NCBI RefSeq assembly: GCF_004801405.1
Contig: NZ_SSOB01000027.1
Coordinates: 48,062 to 112,061, forward strand
Source of the DNA: Cohnella fermenti
GTDB taxonomy: Bacteria > Bacillota > Bacilli > Paenibacillales > Paenibacillaceae
Reading direction: 5' to 3'
DNA length: 64,000 nucleotides
The notes beneath the pieces are model-generated. The model did not search any database and had not been told where the DNA came from. It worked only from the letters and a program-made list of their open reading frames with translations. Of this stretch, positions 15,267-24,540 are shown piece by piece. Both the position numbers and the translations under genes were made by a program. Numbering within the stretch: position 1 is the first letter of the stretch; each line of letters starts with the position of its first letter.

Positions 15267-15420
15267 CGAATGTCGGGAAAACCGACATTTGAGCTCGTGC
15301 GAGGATGCGATGACCCTCCGAATGTCGGAAAAACCGACATTCGAGCTCGCGCGAGGGTGCCATGGTCCGCCGAATGTCGGAAAAACCGACATTTGAGCCC
15401 GCGTGAGGGTGCGATGGCCC
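15267..15420. repeat. Phased palindrome array, family B (AATGTCGG-AAAAA-CCGACATT), three copies
   Basis: Three hairpin cores begin at 15267, 15319 and 15371, an exact 52-base period. Each reads CGAATGTCGG-(A/G)AAAA-CCGACATT(T/C)GAGC, followed by a conserved GYGNGAGGATGCGATG-type linker. The stem is 7-8 bp with a GGAAAACC or GGAAAAACC loop. It fills the 267-base gap between the pseudouridine synthase and the ArsC-like gene. Confidence 0.85.
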
Positions 15421-15488
15421 GCTGGATGCCTTGCTTCACATTTAACAGACCTTATTTTCCACAATACGTATCGGAGGAATCGACCAGC

Positions 15489-15848
15489 ATGAGCAAGTCG
15501 CTAATCGTCTATCATTATCCCAACTGCGGAACGTGCCGCGATGCCGTCAAGTGGCTGCGGTCGAGAGGACACGAGCTGGAGCTGCGCCATATCGTCGAGA
15601 CGCCGCCGAGCGCGGAAGAGCTGAAGAAGCTGATTCGGCTCAGCGGACTGCCGATTCAGAAGTGGTTCAACGTGTCCGGCAATGCCTACAAGGAGCTCGG
15701 ATTGAAGGACAAGCTGCCCAAGCTGTCGGACGATGAGAGAATCTCCCTGCTCGCAAGCAACGGAATGCTGATCAAACGCCCCGTCATTGCAGATGGCGAG
15801 ATGGCCACGGTCGGCTTCAAGGAGGAAGAGCTGGCGAAGGTATGGTAA
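15489..15848 (+). CDS. ArsC/Spx-family thioredoxin-fold protein (arsenate reductase-like)
   Basis: A 119-residue thioredoxin-fold protein with CGTC near the N-terminus (YHYPNCGTCRDAVKWL) and the ArsC/Spx C-terminal signature LIKRPVIADGEMATVGFKEEELAKVW. Both cysteines are kept, as in YusI/ArsC-like proteins and Spx regulators. The Spx interaction residues cannot be confirmed, so a glutaredoxin-linked reductase of unknown substrate is the safer call. The start follows GGAGGAATC; the longer open frame into the repeat array is not used. It overlaps the protease gene by 7 bases. Confidence 0.85.
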   Translation: MSKSLIVYHYPNCGTCRDAVKWLRSRGHELELRHIVETPPSAEELKKLIRLSGLPIQKWFNVSGNAYKELGLKDKLPKLSDDERISLLASNGMLIKRPVIADGEMATVGFKEEELAKVW

Positions 15849-17032
15849 ACGATCCGAAGGAGCCGCAAGACCGAGTGCAGGATGAACGGCCGGACCAGCC
15901 GGGTTATACGCCAAGCGCCGAAGCGGGAACGCCGCCGGGAACGCCACCGGGAGGGTCGCCGGGCGGATCGTCGGGCGCGCCCGATGGACCGGGCAAGCGC
16001 GGCAAGGGCTCCTGGGCATGGGGGGCGGGGTTGCTGTTCCTGCTCTCCAAGGGCAAAGGGCTGCTGCTGCTCCTGCTTAAATTCGGCAAGCCGCTGCTCT
16101 CGATGGCGGTGACGGTCGGGGCGTACGCGCTGATCTACCCCTGGACGTTCGCGCTCGGGTTCGTCGCGCTGATCTTCGTCCATGAGATGGGGCACGTGAT
16201 CGCGGCGAAGCGGCGGGGGCTGCCCGTGTCGGCGCCGTACTTCATCCCGTTCCTCGGCGCTCTCATCATGCTCAAGCGGAATCCGAAGGATGCGGAGACG
16301 GAAGCCGCCGTCGCCATCGGCGGGCCGCTGCTCGGTGCGCTTGGCGCGCTCGTCTGCTTCCTGATCGGGCAACAGACCGGCTATGAGTTCTGGTACGCGC
16401 TCGCTTACGTCGGATTTTTCCTCAACCTGTTTAATCTGCTTCCGGTCAAGCCGCTGGATGGAGGCCGAATTATCGGCGCCGTCAGCCGCTGGCTGTGGGT
16501 CGCGGGGGCGGTCATCGGCCCGTTCGTGATCTGGATGACGCACAGCATTCTGTTCGCGCTGATCTGGGTATGGTTCCTGTGGCAGATGTACCGGCAGTTC
16601 TTCGGCAAGAAGAAGCCGCATCCCGTGTTCGTGGAGGGGATCTACGAGGCGGACGTGGACCCGGATCTGCCGGATTGGTACCTGTCCGGGCAGAACCACC
16701 GCCGCGAGCTTCCGTTCACGGCTTATTGCCGGATGGACGGCCAGCATGTGGCGGAGTTCCGTTGGGAGCCGCTCTCGTTCCGCGGCGAGATTACGATCAG
16801 CCAGCCGTGCACGATCAAGAGCGTCGGCATCGTCGAGGTCGGGAGACCGGACGAGAACGGCCGGGTAAGGTTCAGGGTGCGGCTGGAAGGCGAAGCCTAC
16901 CAATCGGACCAATACTACGACGTGCCGACGAGAGTGCGCTGGCGGTATGGGATCATGTACGGAGGGCTGGCGCTGTTCCTCGGCTGCATGATGTGGTTTA
17001 TTCACGAGATCGAGCTGACGACGCCGCGATAA
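15842..17032 (+). CDS. M50 (site-2-type) membrane metalloprotease
   Basis: A 396-residue membrane protein. A Gly/Pro-rich cytosolic N-terminus (residues 1-55) is followed by several membrane segments with the zinc motif HEMGH (about residue 114) and the third ligand region LLPVKPLDGGRII (about residue 200), typical of the site-2 protease family. The C-terminal 150 residues after WQMYRQFFG are a hydrophilic domain followed by one last hydrophobic segment (GIMYGGLALFLGCMMW). Substrate unknown; candidates would be anti-sigma factors or signal-peptide remnants. It overlaps the ArsC-like gene by seven bases. Confidence 0.85.
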   Translation: MVNDPKEPQDRVQDERPDQPGYTPSAEAGTPPGTPPGGSPGGSSGAPDGPGKRGKGSWAWGAGLLFLLSKGKGLLLLLLKFGKPLLSMAVTVGAYALIYPWTFALGFVALIFVHEMGHVIAAKRRGLPVSAPYFIPFLGALIMLKRNPKDAETEAAVAIGGPLLGALGALVCFLIGQQTGYEFWYALAYVGFFLNLFNLLPVKPLDGGRIIGAVSRWLWVAGAVIGPFVIWMTHSILFALIWVWFLWQMYRQFFGKKKPHPVFVEGIYEADVDPDLPDWYLSGQNHRRELPFTAYCRMDGQHVAEFRWEPLSFRGEITISQPCTIKSVGIVEVGRPDENGRVRFRVRLEGEAYQSDQYYDVPTRVRWRYGIMYGGLALFLGCMMWFIHEIELTTPR

Positions 17033-17069
17033 GGTTCGGACAAACAGGGATGCAACCGGGAAGGAAGAC

Positions 17070-18356
17070 GTGGAAGGCATGAAGGGGAAGGAAGACATAG
17101 AAGGAATTGAAGGAATGGAAGGCAAGGGGGCAAGGAGCGGCTCGAATGGCAAAAGCAAGGCAAGCAAGTGGCGTTCGAGCCGACTGGACCGCTTGGGGTC
17201 TTCGATCTTCGCGGACATCGCGGAGGGGAAACGGAAGGCGCGGCTCGAAGGGATCGACGTCATCTCGCTGGACATCGGCACGCCGGCGTATCCTCCTGCC
17301 GAGGAAGTGCGCGCTGCGCTCGCTTCGGCCAGCATGGACAAGGCGATGTACAGCTATCCCGGCACGCTCGGCTCGGAGCGGTTCCGCGAGGCGGTCGCCG
17401 AATGGTTCGCGTTCCGCTTCGGCGTGAAGCTCGACCCGGACAAGGAGATTGTCTCGCTGATGGGGACGCAGGACGGCCTTGCCCATCTGGCGCTCGCGGT
17501 GACGGAGCCGGGGGACGGGGCGCTGCTCCCCGATCCGGGCTATCCGGTCTATCAGGCGGGGCTGGCCGTGGCGGGCGTGGAGATGTTCCCGCTGCCGCTG
17601 CTCGAGGAGAACGGCTACCTGCCGGACTTCGATGCGGTGCCGGAAGCGATCTGGAGCCGGGTCAGGTTCATGCTGCTGAACTACCCGAGCAACCCGCTGT
17701 CGGCGGTCGCGGACCTCGCCTTCTTCGAGAAGGCGGTGCGCGTGGCGAAGCAGCGCGGCGTGCTGCTTGTGCACGACAACGCGTACAGCGAGATGGCGTT
17801 CGATGGCTGCCGGCCTCCGAGCATCCTGGAGGTGCCGGGCGCGATGGACACGGCGATCGAGTTCCACTCGCTGTCCAAGTCGTTCCACATGGCGGGAGCG
17901 CGCATCGGCTTCGCGGTCGGCAACCGCGAGGCGCTCGGGGCGCTCGCAAGCCTCAAGGGGAACATTGACTTCGGCGTGTTCCATGCGGTGCAGGAGGCGG
18001 CGATCGCCGCGCTCCGCAAGGACATGACCGCCCCGGCTCCGGCGTCGGCGCTGTACGAGCAGCGCCGGGACTTGTTCCTGGAGGCGCTGGAGCGGGAAGG
18101 CTGGAGCATTCCGCGCCCGGCGGCGACGATGTTCGTCTGGGCGCCGGTTCCGGCCGGCTGGACGTCGGAGAGCTTCGCGGAGGAGCTGCTGCGGCGGACG
18201 GGCGTCGCCGTCGTGCCGGGCAGCGCGTTCGGCTCGCGCGGCGAAGGCTACGTCCGGCTTGCGCTCGTCGAGCCGGAGGAGCGGCTGCTTGAGGCGGCCG
18301 GCCGGATCGGGACGTTCCTGCGCGAGCCTGCTTACTTGCCGATCAAACGCTTGTAG
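17070..18356 (+). CDS. Class I/II PLP-dependent aminotransferase
   Basis: A 428-residue fold type I aminotransferase. The PLP lysine is in FHSLSKSFHMAGARIGFAVG; NYPSNPLSAVAD and DNAYSEMAFDG hold the cofactor, and the substrate Arg is near GEGYVRLALV. It resembles the LL-diaminopimelate aminotransferase/YugH-like group. The proposed GTG start with AAGGA upstream gives a 30-residue low-complexity N-terminus (MEGMKGKEDIEGIEGMEGKG) encoded by short direct repeats (GGGAAGGAAGAC at 17059 and 17084). A start further in is possible, since homology begins at about residue 32. The 3' end overlaps the convergent regulator by 25 bases. Confidence 0.82.
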   Translation: MEGMKGKEDIEGIEGMEGKGARSGSNGKSKASKWRSSRLDRLGSSIFADIAEGKRKARLEGIDVISLDIGTPAYPPAEEVRAALASASMDKAMYSYPGTLGSERFREAVAEWFAFRFGVKLDPDKEIVSLMGTQDGLAHLALAVTEPGDGALLPDPGYPVYQAGLAVAGVEMFPLPLLEENGYLPDFDAVPEAIWSRVRFMLLNYPSNPLSAVADLAFFEKAVRVAKQRGVLLVHDNAYSEMAFDGCRPPSILEVPGAMDTAIEFHSLSKSFHMAGARIGFAVGNREALGALASLKGNIDFGVFHAVQEAAIAALRKDMTAPAPASALYEQRRDLFLEALEREGWSIPRPAATMFVWAPVPAGWTSESFAEELLRRTGVAVVPGSAFGSRGEGYVRLALVEPEERLLEAAGRIGTFLREPAYLPIKRL

Positions 18357-19534
18357 TCCGACGGAAGAATGCCGACCACTTTCTTGAACAGCGCGGTGAA
18401 GTGCTTGGAGCTCTGGTAGCCGACCATCTGCGAGATTTCGTACAATTTGAGCCGATCGTCCTCCAGCAGTCGTTTGGCCAGCTCGATTCGTTGTTCGATG
18501 ACGTAATCGATAAAGTTCTGGCCCGTCGACTGCTTGAACACCTCGCTTAAGTAATTGGCGTTCATATGAACATGGTCGGCGGCATTCTGCAGCGATAAAT
18601 TGTTGTTGAGATTGTTCCCGATATATTGTTTGACCCTCGCAATCAAGCCTTGGTCCTGTTTGTTCCGGTTGTCGATCGCGGCATGAAGCGCGAGCTTGGC
18701 ATGGCTCCATGCTTCCCGGAATCGGGAGAAGGAATCGAACACGGCGCTTGAACCGACCGTGACGCTGACTTTGGAGAACTCGTGCACGAAGGCGACGAAT
18801 TGGCCTTCGAAGCTCGTGACAAGCTCGTCCGCAAGCTCCGCCCGATCCGACCAGAGCAAGAGAACGATCCGACCGTCTTCCCCTTGAATCGCGATGCCGT
18901 TGTCCTTTATTAGTTCCTGCGCTGTTTTGAACAGGAAGAAACGATAGGTGCCGCGGCTTTTTTCTTCTTCGGCGGGAATGTCGAAGTGAACGGCGCAGAG
19001 CGCATAACACATCGAAGAAGCGGGAATCCCGAGCTGGCGCAACTGCCGCTCGCATTCCTCAACCCCGTACAGGTTCCCGTGAATCAACTGATGAACCCAG
19101 TATTCGCTTAACTGCCGATTTTGTTCGTTCTCCACAAGCTTGCGCCGGAAATCCTCCAGAACCATATTTTCCACCTGCCGCAATTGACTCAAGATTCGAT
19201 TATCCTCGATCGGCTTGATCAAGTAATCAAGAACGCCCATCCGCAGCATGGAGCGGACATACTCGAACTCCGAATGACCGCTCAACACGATGCAGTATGG
19301 AGCTTCCCTTCGCTTCTTCAACTCCGCGTAAAGCGCAATCCCGTCCATCTGGGGCATGGAGATATCGATAATCGCCAGATCCGGACGAACGGCGTCTATG
19401 AGCTCCAGCCCCTCGAACCCGTTCGCCGCGGTGCCGACGACCTCCCATTGCGGAGCGATGCGACGGATGACGGAAGGCAGCCCGATCCGAATCAACGGTT
19501 CGTCGTCAATGACGACCAGCTTAAATTGTCCCAT
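18332..19534 (-). CDS. YesN-type response regulator with AraC-like output
   Basis: A 400-residue two-component regulator. The receiver domain (1-120) has the acidic pair DDE, phospho-acceptor Asp55 (AIIDISMPQMDG), and conserved Lys (DYLIKP). A middle linker domain is followed by two AraC helix-turn-helix units at the C-terminus (SLQNAADHVHMNANYLSEVFKQ and LYEISQMVGYQSSKHFTALFKK). It overlaps the sensor kinase gene by 14 bases, so the pair is co-translated. YesN-like proteins usually control neighbouring sugar importers and glycanases; the target is probably the divergent solute-binding protein operon at 21452. Confidence 0.9.
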   Translation of the reverse strand: MGQFKLVVIDDEPLIRIGLPSVIRRIAPQWEVVGTAANGFEGLELIDAVRPDLAIIDISMPQMDGIALYAELKKRREAPYCIVLSGHSEFEYVRSMLRMGVLDYLIKPIEDNRILSQLRQVENMVLEDFRRKLVENEQNRQLSEYWVHQLIHGNLYGVEECERQLRQLGIPASSMCYALCAVHFDIPAEEEKSRGTYRFFLFKTAQELIKDNGIAIQGEDGRIVLLLWSDRAELADELVTSFEGQFVAFVHEFSKVSVTVGSSAVFDSFSRFREAWSHAKLALHAAIDNRNKQDQGLIARVKQYIGNNLNNNLSLQNAADHVHMNANYLSEVFKQSTGQNFIDYVIEQRIELAKRLLEDDRLKLYEISQMVGYQSSKHFTALFKKVVGILPSDYKRLIGK

Positions 19535-21281
19535 TGGCCAGTTCCCCCTTGGAAGTCGAATCGAATGTCAACGGAACGGTCCACTCCACCGTTGTTCCTT
19601 GATTCGGAGTGCTGGACACTTGGAGCGCATAGCCTTGTCCGAAGGCATGTCTCATCCTCAGATTGATGTTAACGAGACCGATGCCGGAGGCGCCGGACGA
19701 GTCCATCCGATACAGACGGGTTCGGAGACGTTCCAATTCGTCGGGAGGGATGCCTGCGCCGTTGTCCGCCACTCTGATCCGCATATGGGAAGCTCCCTCC
19801 TTCTTCAGTTGAATCCGGATGTCGCCGGGGCGCAGCAACGGGCGAATGCCGTGAAGCACGCTATTCTCGACGAGAGGTTGGATCAGGAAGGCCAGAATGG
19901 GCCGGTCGTTCAACTCCGGATCGCATTCGATCGTATAGCTTAACGGATAGGACAGCCGCATCGACTGCAGAAGCAAGTAGTTCTCGATATACTCGACTTC
20001 TTCCCGGCAGGCGATCCACTTCTTCTGCTGCATATTTTCCTTCAACAAGCGGCCCAGGGAGGTGATCATCTGCACGGATCGAGCGCTCCCGTCGATCTCG
20101 GCCATCATGCGAATGGACTCAAGGGTGTTGAAGAGGAAGTGCGGGCTGATCTGACTCTGAAGCGCTGCGAACTCCGCCTCCTTCTGATAGATTTCGGTCA
20201 GATAAACTTTGTTGATCAAATGTTTGATCTTGGCGATCATATGATTAAAGCTATTGCCCAAATGATAGATTTCGTCCTTCGACTTGGTATGGAACTGGAC
20301 ATTGAATTCCCCGTTCTCCGCGTTCTTCATAAGCCTCTGCAAGCGGTGAAGCGGTCTGGTAATCGCGGTGGCGAACCATCCGGAGATGACCATGGCGAAC
20401 AGAATCGCAACTCCGACAATGTAGCAGGAGACAAGCAGCAGATCGGTCCGATGGGTCACGGAGCCGATAGGAACGCCCACGACGACACGCCAATCCGCCT
20501 TCTGAAGACGGCTCTCCCCGAGGAACCATCGGTTGGCGTCCGGCGGGGAATAAGCGGTCGAGATCTCCTCCGGACGGGTGGAATACACAATCTGATTGTT
20601 AGCGCTTACGATACGGACGACGGAATCGGCCCCGAGCACCTCGTTGTTGACGAAGTTGGCAAGCTTGTCGAGCTTGAAGTCCAGCACGAGCATGGCGAAC
20701 GGCTTGTCCGTCTCGTATACGTTCAATTGCCGATAGATGGAGAAGACGTTGTTGACGACATCGCGATTATACAGCAGCGGCACGGCCAGCGTCTCCGTAA
20801 TGACAAATTTGCCGTTGGCCGCTTTGGCTGCGTTGTAGTAGGGACTGTCAGCGGGGGCCAGGTCGTACTCTCTCTGCATAATTGGAAAATAACGCAGCTC
20901 CGATCCCGAGTTGTCGATCAGATGAACGGCGGTTACCTCGTCGGCATGCGGATACAAGAAGAAGTTGTTCACTTCATCCTCGAGCACCTGCAGCTCGGTG
21001 AAGTTCAGCTCGGCGGCCGGGGTGCGGGTGAGCAGGTCTTCCATCCCGGATTTGATGCCGTCCTCGTGAATAAGCGGGCGCATGCTGAGAGACACGAGAG
21101 TATCCAAATACTGATCGAGATTGTACTCGATCTGCTGGGTAATGGTTCCGGTCGTCGCGTCCATGTTTTTGCGGATATCCATAATGTAGTAGCGATAGTT
21201 GAAGTAGCTGCTTAGGGAGATAAGCAGAATAATCAGCACCGTGTAGGCAAGGTTCAACTTCCACTTGAGTCCGATAGTCAT
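19521..21281 (-). CDS. YesM-type sensor histidine kinase
   Basis: A 586-residue membrane kinase. A first membrane helix (LNLAYTVLIILLISLSSYF), an extracellular sensor domain of about 260 residues, a second helix (YIVGVAILFAMVISGW), a HAMP linker, then the His_kinase domain with the phospho-acceptor in LQSQISPHFLFNTLES and an HATPase domain (PLVENSVLHGIRPL, VADNGAGIPP, ASGIGLVNINLRM). This is the LytS/YesM layout. The ligand probably reflects extracellular oligosaccharides. Divergent from the sugar ABC transporter genes. Confidence 0.9.
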   Translation of the reverse strand: MTIGLKWKLNLAYTVLIILLISLSSYFNYRYYIMDIRKNMDATTGTITQQIEYNLDQYLDTLVSLSMRPLIHEDGIKSGMEDLLTRTPAAELNFTELQVLEDEVNNFFLYPHADEVTAVHLIDNSGSELRYFPIMQREYDLAPADSPYYNAAKAANGKFVITETLAVPLLYNRDVVNNVFSIYRQLNVYETDKPFAMLVLDFKLDKLANFVNNEVLGADSVVRIVSANNQIVYSTRPEEISTAYSPPDANRWFLGESRLQKADWRVVVGVPIGSVTHRTDLLLVSCYIVGVAILFAMVISGWFATAITRPLHRLQRLMKNAENGEFNVQFHTKSKDEIYHLGNSFNHMIAKIKHLINKVYLTEIYQKEAEFAALQSQISPHFLFNTLESIRMMAEIDGSARSVQMITSLGRLLKENMQQKKWIACREEVEYIENYLLLQSMRLSYPLSYTIECDPELNDRPILAFLIQPLVENSVLHGIRPLLRPGDIRIQLKKEGASHMRIRVADNGAGIPPDELERLRTRLYRMDSSGASGIGLVNINLRMRHAFGQGYALQVSSTPNQGTTVEWTVPLTFDSTSKGELANGTI

Positions 21282-21451
21282 GATGGCCCCCCAAGGTTGC
21301 GGCAGTGTTACTCTATTATACTATCGCTTCCGGGTCCGAATAAGAATTCCGTAAAGATCGTCCTTTTCCGAAGAAGATGTCGTTTTTTACATAGTCCGGT
21401 TTATGAAATACTGATGGGGAACCACAACACTCACGCCAAGGGGAGAAACAA

Positions 21452-22780
21452 ATGAAAAAAGTAACATCGTTCGTTGCTGCACTCGCTTTATCGGCAGTTG
21501 CCCTTACCGCCTGCGGTTCCGACAATACGGCAAGCAATACGGCGAGTCCGTCGTCCGGCGGAACCGCGGGCGCATCGCCGTCCGCGTCGACTTCGCCGAA
21601 GAACGTGGCTCTGGGAATTTCGGTGCCGGGGCAGGACTTGCCTGGACTGGAGGAGCTGGCGAAGAAGTTCGAAGAGCAGAATGCGGGGGTCAAGATCTCG
21701 GTCGCTCGCGCGCCGAACGAGCAATATGAACAGACGTTGAAGGCTCATCTGGTAGCCAAGGAAGACGTGCCGGACTTGTTCTTGCAATGGCCGGGCAGAG
21801 GCAAGATCGGCGTGGCGATCAATGCCGGCTATCTGGCGGATCTGAGCTCGCTTGGGCCGGTGGCCGACATTGACCAGGGTCAGTTGTCTCCCTTCTCTCA
21901 AGACGGCAAGGTGTACGGCATTCCTTGGGCGAAAAACTTCCTCGGCGTCTACTATAACAAAACTCTCTTCGAGCAGCAGGGATTAAACGTTCCTACGAAC
22001 TGGGAGGAGCTGCTTGAAGTGGCGGATCGGCTGCAAAGCGCAGGGGTAACGCCGTTCGCATTCCCGGCCAAGGACGGCAGCGGCATGTTCACCTGGTATG
22101 CGCTCGTTCCGTCGACGGTGTATGCCAAGGACCCGGATTGGGACCAGAAGCGGTATGACAATCAAGTGCAATTCGCCACGTCGGATAGCTGGAAGTCGAC
22201 CGGAGAGCAACTGAAGCTGCTGCTCGATAAAGGGTACTTGGGCAAAAACATCAACGGACTCGGCAACGATTCGGCCAACGCCTTGATTGCCGACGGCAAA
22301 GCGGCAATGATCGTCAACGGGAACTGGGCCATCGGAGACTACGAGAAGCTGGCATCCGACGCCGGCATCACGATGGGCATGTTCGCATTCCCGGGCAACG
22401 AGCCGGGACAACCGCTCTGGTTGTCGGCCGCCCCGTCAACCGGCCTGTCCGTCTGGTCCGGCAGCCCGAACCAGGATACGGCCAAGCAGTTGATCGAATT
22501 CCTGTATGACGAAGAGAATGTGCCCGCATTGATCGGCTCCGGACAGTTCTCCACGCTCAAGACGGTTGCGATGGACAGCAACCCGATCTTCGCGGATATT
22601 CTGGACATCATTCGCACCGGCTCCTCTTATCCATTCCTCGATGTGGGCTGGCCGGCAGGTCCGCAGAGCGACGCATTCACGAAGGAGACCCAAGCCGCGC
22701 TGGGCGGAGCCTCCACCTTCGAGAAGGTGCTCGAAGCAGCCGATAAATCGTGGGACAAGAGTGTGGAATCCGGGAACTAA
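21452..22780 (+). CDS. CUT1 ABC transporter sugar-binding lipoprotein
   Basis: A 442-residue extracellular solute-binding protein of family 1. A lipoprotein signal ends with ALTACGS, a Ser/Thr/Ala-rich linker (residues 25-50) follows, then the binding fold (EELAKKFEEQNAGVKISVAR ... GIPWAKNFLGVYYNKTLFEQQGL). AAGGGGAGA lies before the ATG. First gene of an importer operon with two permeases and an SLH-anchored glycoside hydrolase. No ATPase is present in the window, so a shared MsmX-type ATPase is likely to power it. Confidence 0.9.
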   Translation: MKKVTSFVAALALSAVALTACGSDNTASNTASPSSGGTAGASPSASTSPKNVALGISVPGQDLPGLEELAKKFEEQNAGVKISVARAPNEQYEQTLKAHLVAKEDVPDLFLQWPGRGKIGVAINAGYLADLSSLGPVADIDQGQLSPFSQDGKVYGIPWAKNFLGVYYNKTLFEQQGLNVPTNWEELLEVADRLQSAGVTPFAFPAKDGSGMFTWYALVPSTVYAKDPDWDQKRYDNQVQFATSDSWKSTGEQLKLLLDKGYLGKNINGLGNDSANALIADGKAAMIVNGNWAIGDYEKLASDAGITMGMFAFPGNEPGQPLWLSAAPSTGLSVWSGSPNQDTAKQLIEFLYDEENVPALIGSGQFSTLKTVAMDSNPIFADILDIIRTGSSYPFLDVGWPAGPQSDAFTKETQAALGGASTFEKVLEAADKSWDKSVESGN

Positions 22781-22805
22781 CGGCAAGCAGAGAGAAGGCG
22801 GCAGC

Positions 22806-23690
22806 ATGTTGAAGAGCAAGAGGTTCCGCGAGGTCTCCTACGCATTCGCAATTCCGGCATTGTTGTTCTATTGCGTGTTCTTCATTTATCCGAGTCTGCA
22901 AAGCTTCTACTTCTCCATGACCGACTGGAACGGCATGGACCCGCATTATCGCTTCACGGGACTGGATAATTTCCTCGGTCTGTGGAACGATGGCAGGTTC
23001 GGAGCGGCATTCCGCAACACGATAAGGTATGCCGTCGGCTTGACGATAGGCCAGATCGTCTTCGGTCTGCTGCTGGCCGTGTTGGTGAACCGCGGCAGGC
23101 GAGCGGACAATTGGTTCCGTACGGTCTTCTTCAGTCCGCAGGTCATCAGTATGATTGCCATCGGCTATATCTGGTCCTATATTCTGGACCCGATTAACGG
23201 AAGCCTGAATTATTTGTTGGATTGGCTCGGTCTATCTTCCTTGCAGCAGGACTGGCTCGGCAGCTTTAAGCTGGCGATTTGGTCCGTAACAGGCGTGAGC
23301 GTATGGCAAGGGGCCGGCTGGTGTATGGTCATCTTCCTGGCCAATCTGCAATCCGTTCCCCAGGAATATATCGAGGCGGCTTCCATGGACGGGGCGACTG
23401 GCCTGCAACGGTTCCGGCATGTCATTCTTCCGCTTCTGGCTCCGGCATTCACGATTACGATCGTTACCGGGATGATCGCAGGCTTGAAGATGTTCGATCT
23501 GGTTATGGTCATGACCAAGGGCGGACCGGGGTTTGCCACCGAGAGCATCAGCTCGATTATTTATAATACAGCCTTCTTGGACAATCGTTTCGGCGAAGCG
23601 ACGGCGATGGGGATCGTTATGTTCCTGATCATCCTCGTCATTACGGCGATTCAATTGTGGGCGCTCAACAGGAGAGGGGTGGAGGCGTGA
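22806..23690 (+). CDS. CUT1 ABC transporter permease (MalF/UgpA type)
   Basis: A 294-residue inner-membrane permease with about six helices and the EAA loop EYIEAASMDGATGLQRFRHVILPLL, through which the ATPase docks. The N-terminus YAFAIPALLFYCVFFIYPSLQSFYFS is typical of the first subunit. ATG 22806 has GAAGGCGG upstream; the longer frame is rejected because it reads back through the binding-protein gene. Four bases overlap the next permease (GTGA). Confidence 0.92.
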   Translation: MLKSKRFREVSYAFAIPALLFYCVFFIYPSLQSFYFSMTDWNGMDPHYRFTGLDNFLGLWNDGRFGAAFRNTIRYAVGLTIGQIVFGLLLAVLVNRGRRADNWFRTVFFSPQVISMIAIGYIWSYILDPINGSLNYLLDWLGLSSLQQDWLGSFKLAIWSVTGVSVWQGAGWCMVIFLANLQSVPQEYIEAASMDGATGLQRFRHVILPLLAPAFTITIVTGMIAGLKMFDLVMVMTKGGPGFATESISSIIYNTAFLDNRFGEATAMGIVMFLIILVITAIQLWALNRRGVEA

Positions 23691-24520
23691 GCTTGGATCG
23701 CCGCTTGATGCAACGGTTGCCTAAGTTGCTGCTCCTGCTCTTGTTCACCTTCGTCTATGCGTATCCCCTCTTCATGCTGCTCTCCTTTTCGTTGAAGAAC
23801 AATGGCAGCATGTACGCCAATCCGTTGGGCTTATCCGGGGAATTCCACTGGGGCAACTATTCGGAAGCCTGGAGCCGATCGAACTTTGATGTCGCGCTGT
23901 GGAATAGCGTAACCATCACGTTTATTAGCGCCCTTCTGATCCTTCTCATAGGTTCGATGGCGGCGTATCCGCTGGCGCGGCGGAAGGGCAAGGGAGCGAC
24001 CCTGCTTCAAGGATTTTTTGTCGCGGGGTTGATCGTTCCCATGCAGTTGAATCTGATTCCGTTATTTAAGCTGCTTCATTCGCTGGGGTTGAGCCGGACT
24101 CCGCTGGGCGTTATTTTCCTGTACATCGCTTTCGGCATGCCGTTAACCGTCTTCTTGTTCAGCGGATTTATACGCTCCTTGCCGAAGGAGCTGGAGGAAG
24201 CGGCGAGAATCGACGGCTGCAGCGGTGCGGGAATATTTTTCCGAATTGTATTGCCGCTGATGAAGCCGATCGGAACGACGGTCTTTATCCTGCAATTTCT
24301 GACGATTTGGAACGATTTCTTCTTGCCTGTCGTCTTTCTTAATACCGAGAAGCTCAAGACCGTTCAGATCGCCGTCTATTCGTTCGTCGGGCAGTATGCC
24401 AATGACTGGTCGCATATGTTCCCGATGATCGTGCTGAGTGTGGCTCCGGTGCTGGCGCTGTATGTCTTTCTTCAGAAGTATATTATCGCAGGCATTATGT
24501 CGGGGGCTGTCAAAGGATAA
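23687..24520 (+). CDS. CUT1 ABC transporter permease (MalG/UgpE type)
   Basis: A 277-residue second permease with six helices and an EAA loop (ELEEAARIDGCSGAGIFFRIVLPLM). The GTG start at 23687 overlaps the previous stop (GTGA) and has GGAG upstream in AGGAGAGGGGTGGAGGC. The C-terminus QKYIIAGIMSGAVKG is the usual end of this subunit. With the two preceding genes it forms an oligosaccharide importer. Confidence 0.92.
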   Translation: MSLDRRLMQRLPKLLLLLLFTFVYAYPLFMLLSFSLKNNGSMYANPLGLSGEFHWGNYSEAWSRSNFDVALWNSVTITFISALLILLIGSMAAYPLARRKGKGATLLQGFFVAGLIVPMQLNLIPLFKLLHSLGLSRTPLGVIFLYIAFGMPLTVFLFSGFIRSLPKELEEAARIDGCSGAGIFFRIVLPLMKPIGTTVFILQFLTIWNDFFLPVVFLNTEKLKTVQIAVYSFVGQYANDWSHMFPMIVLSVAPVLALYVFLQKYIIAGIMSGAVKG

Positions 24521-24540
24521 TCTGCGAGGAGGTTGCAACC

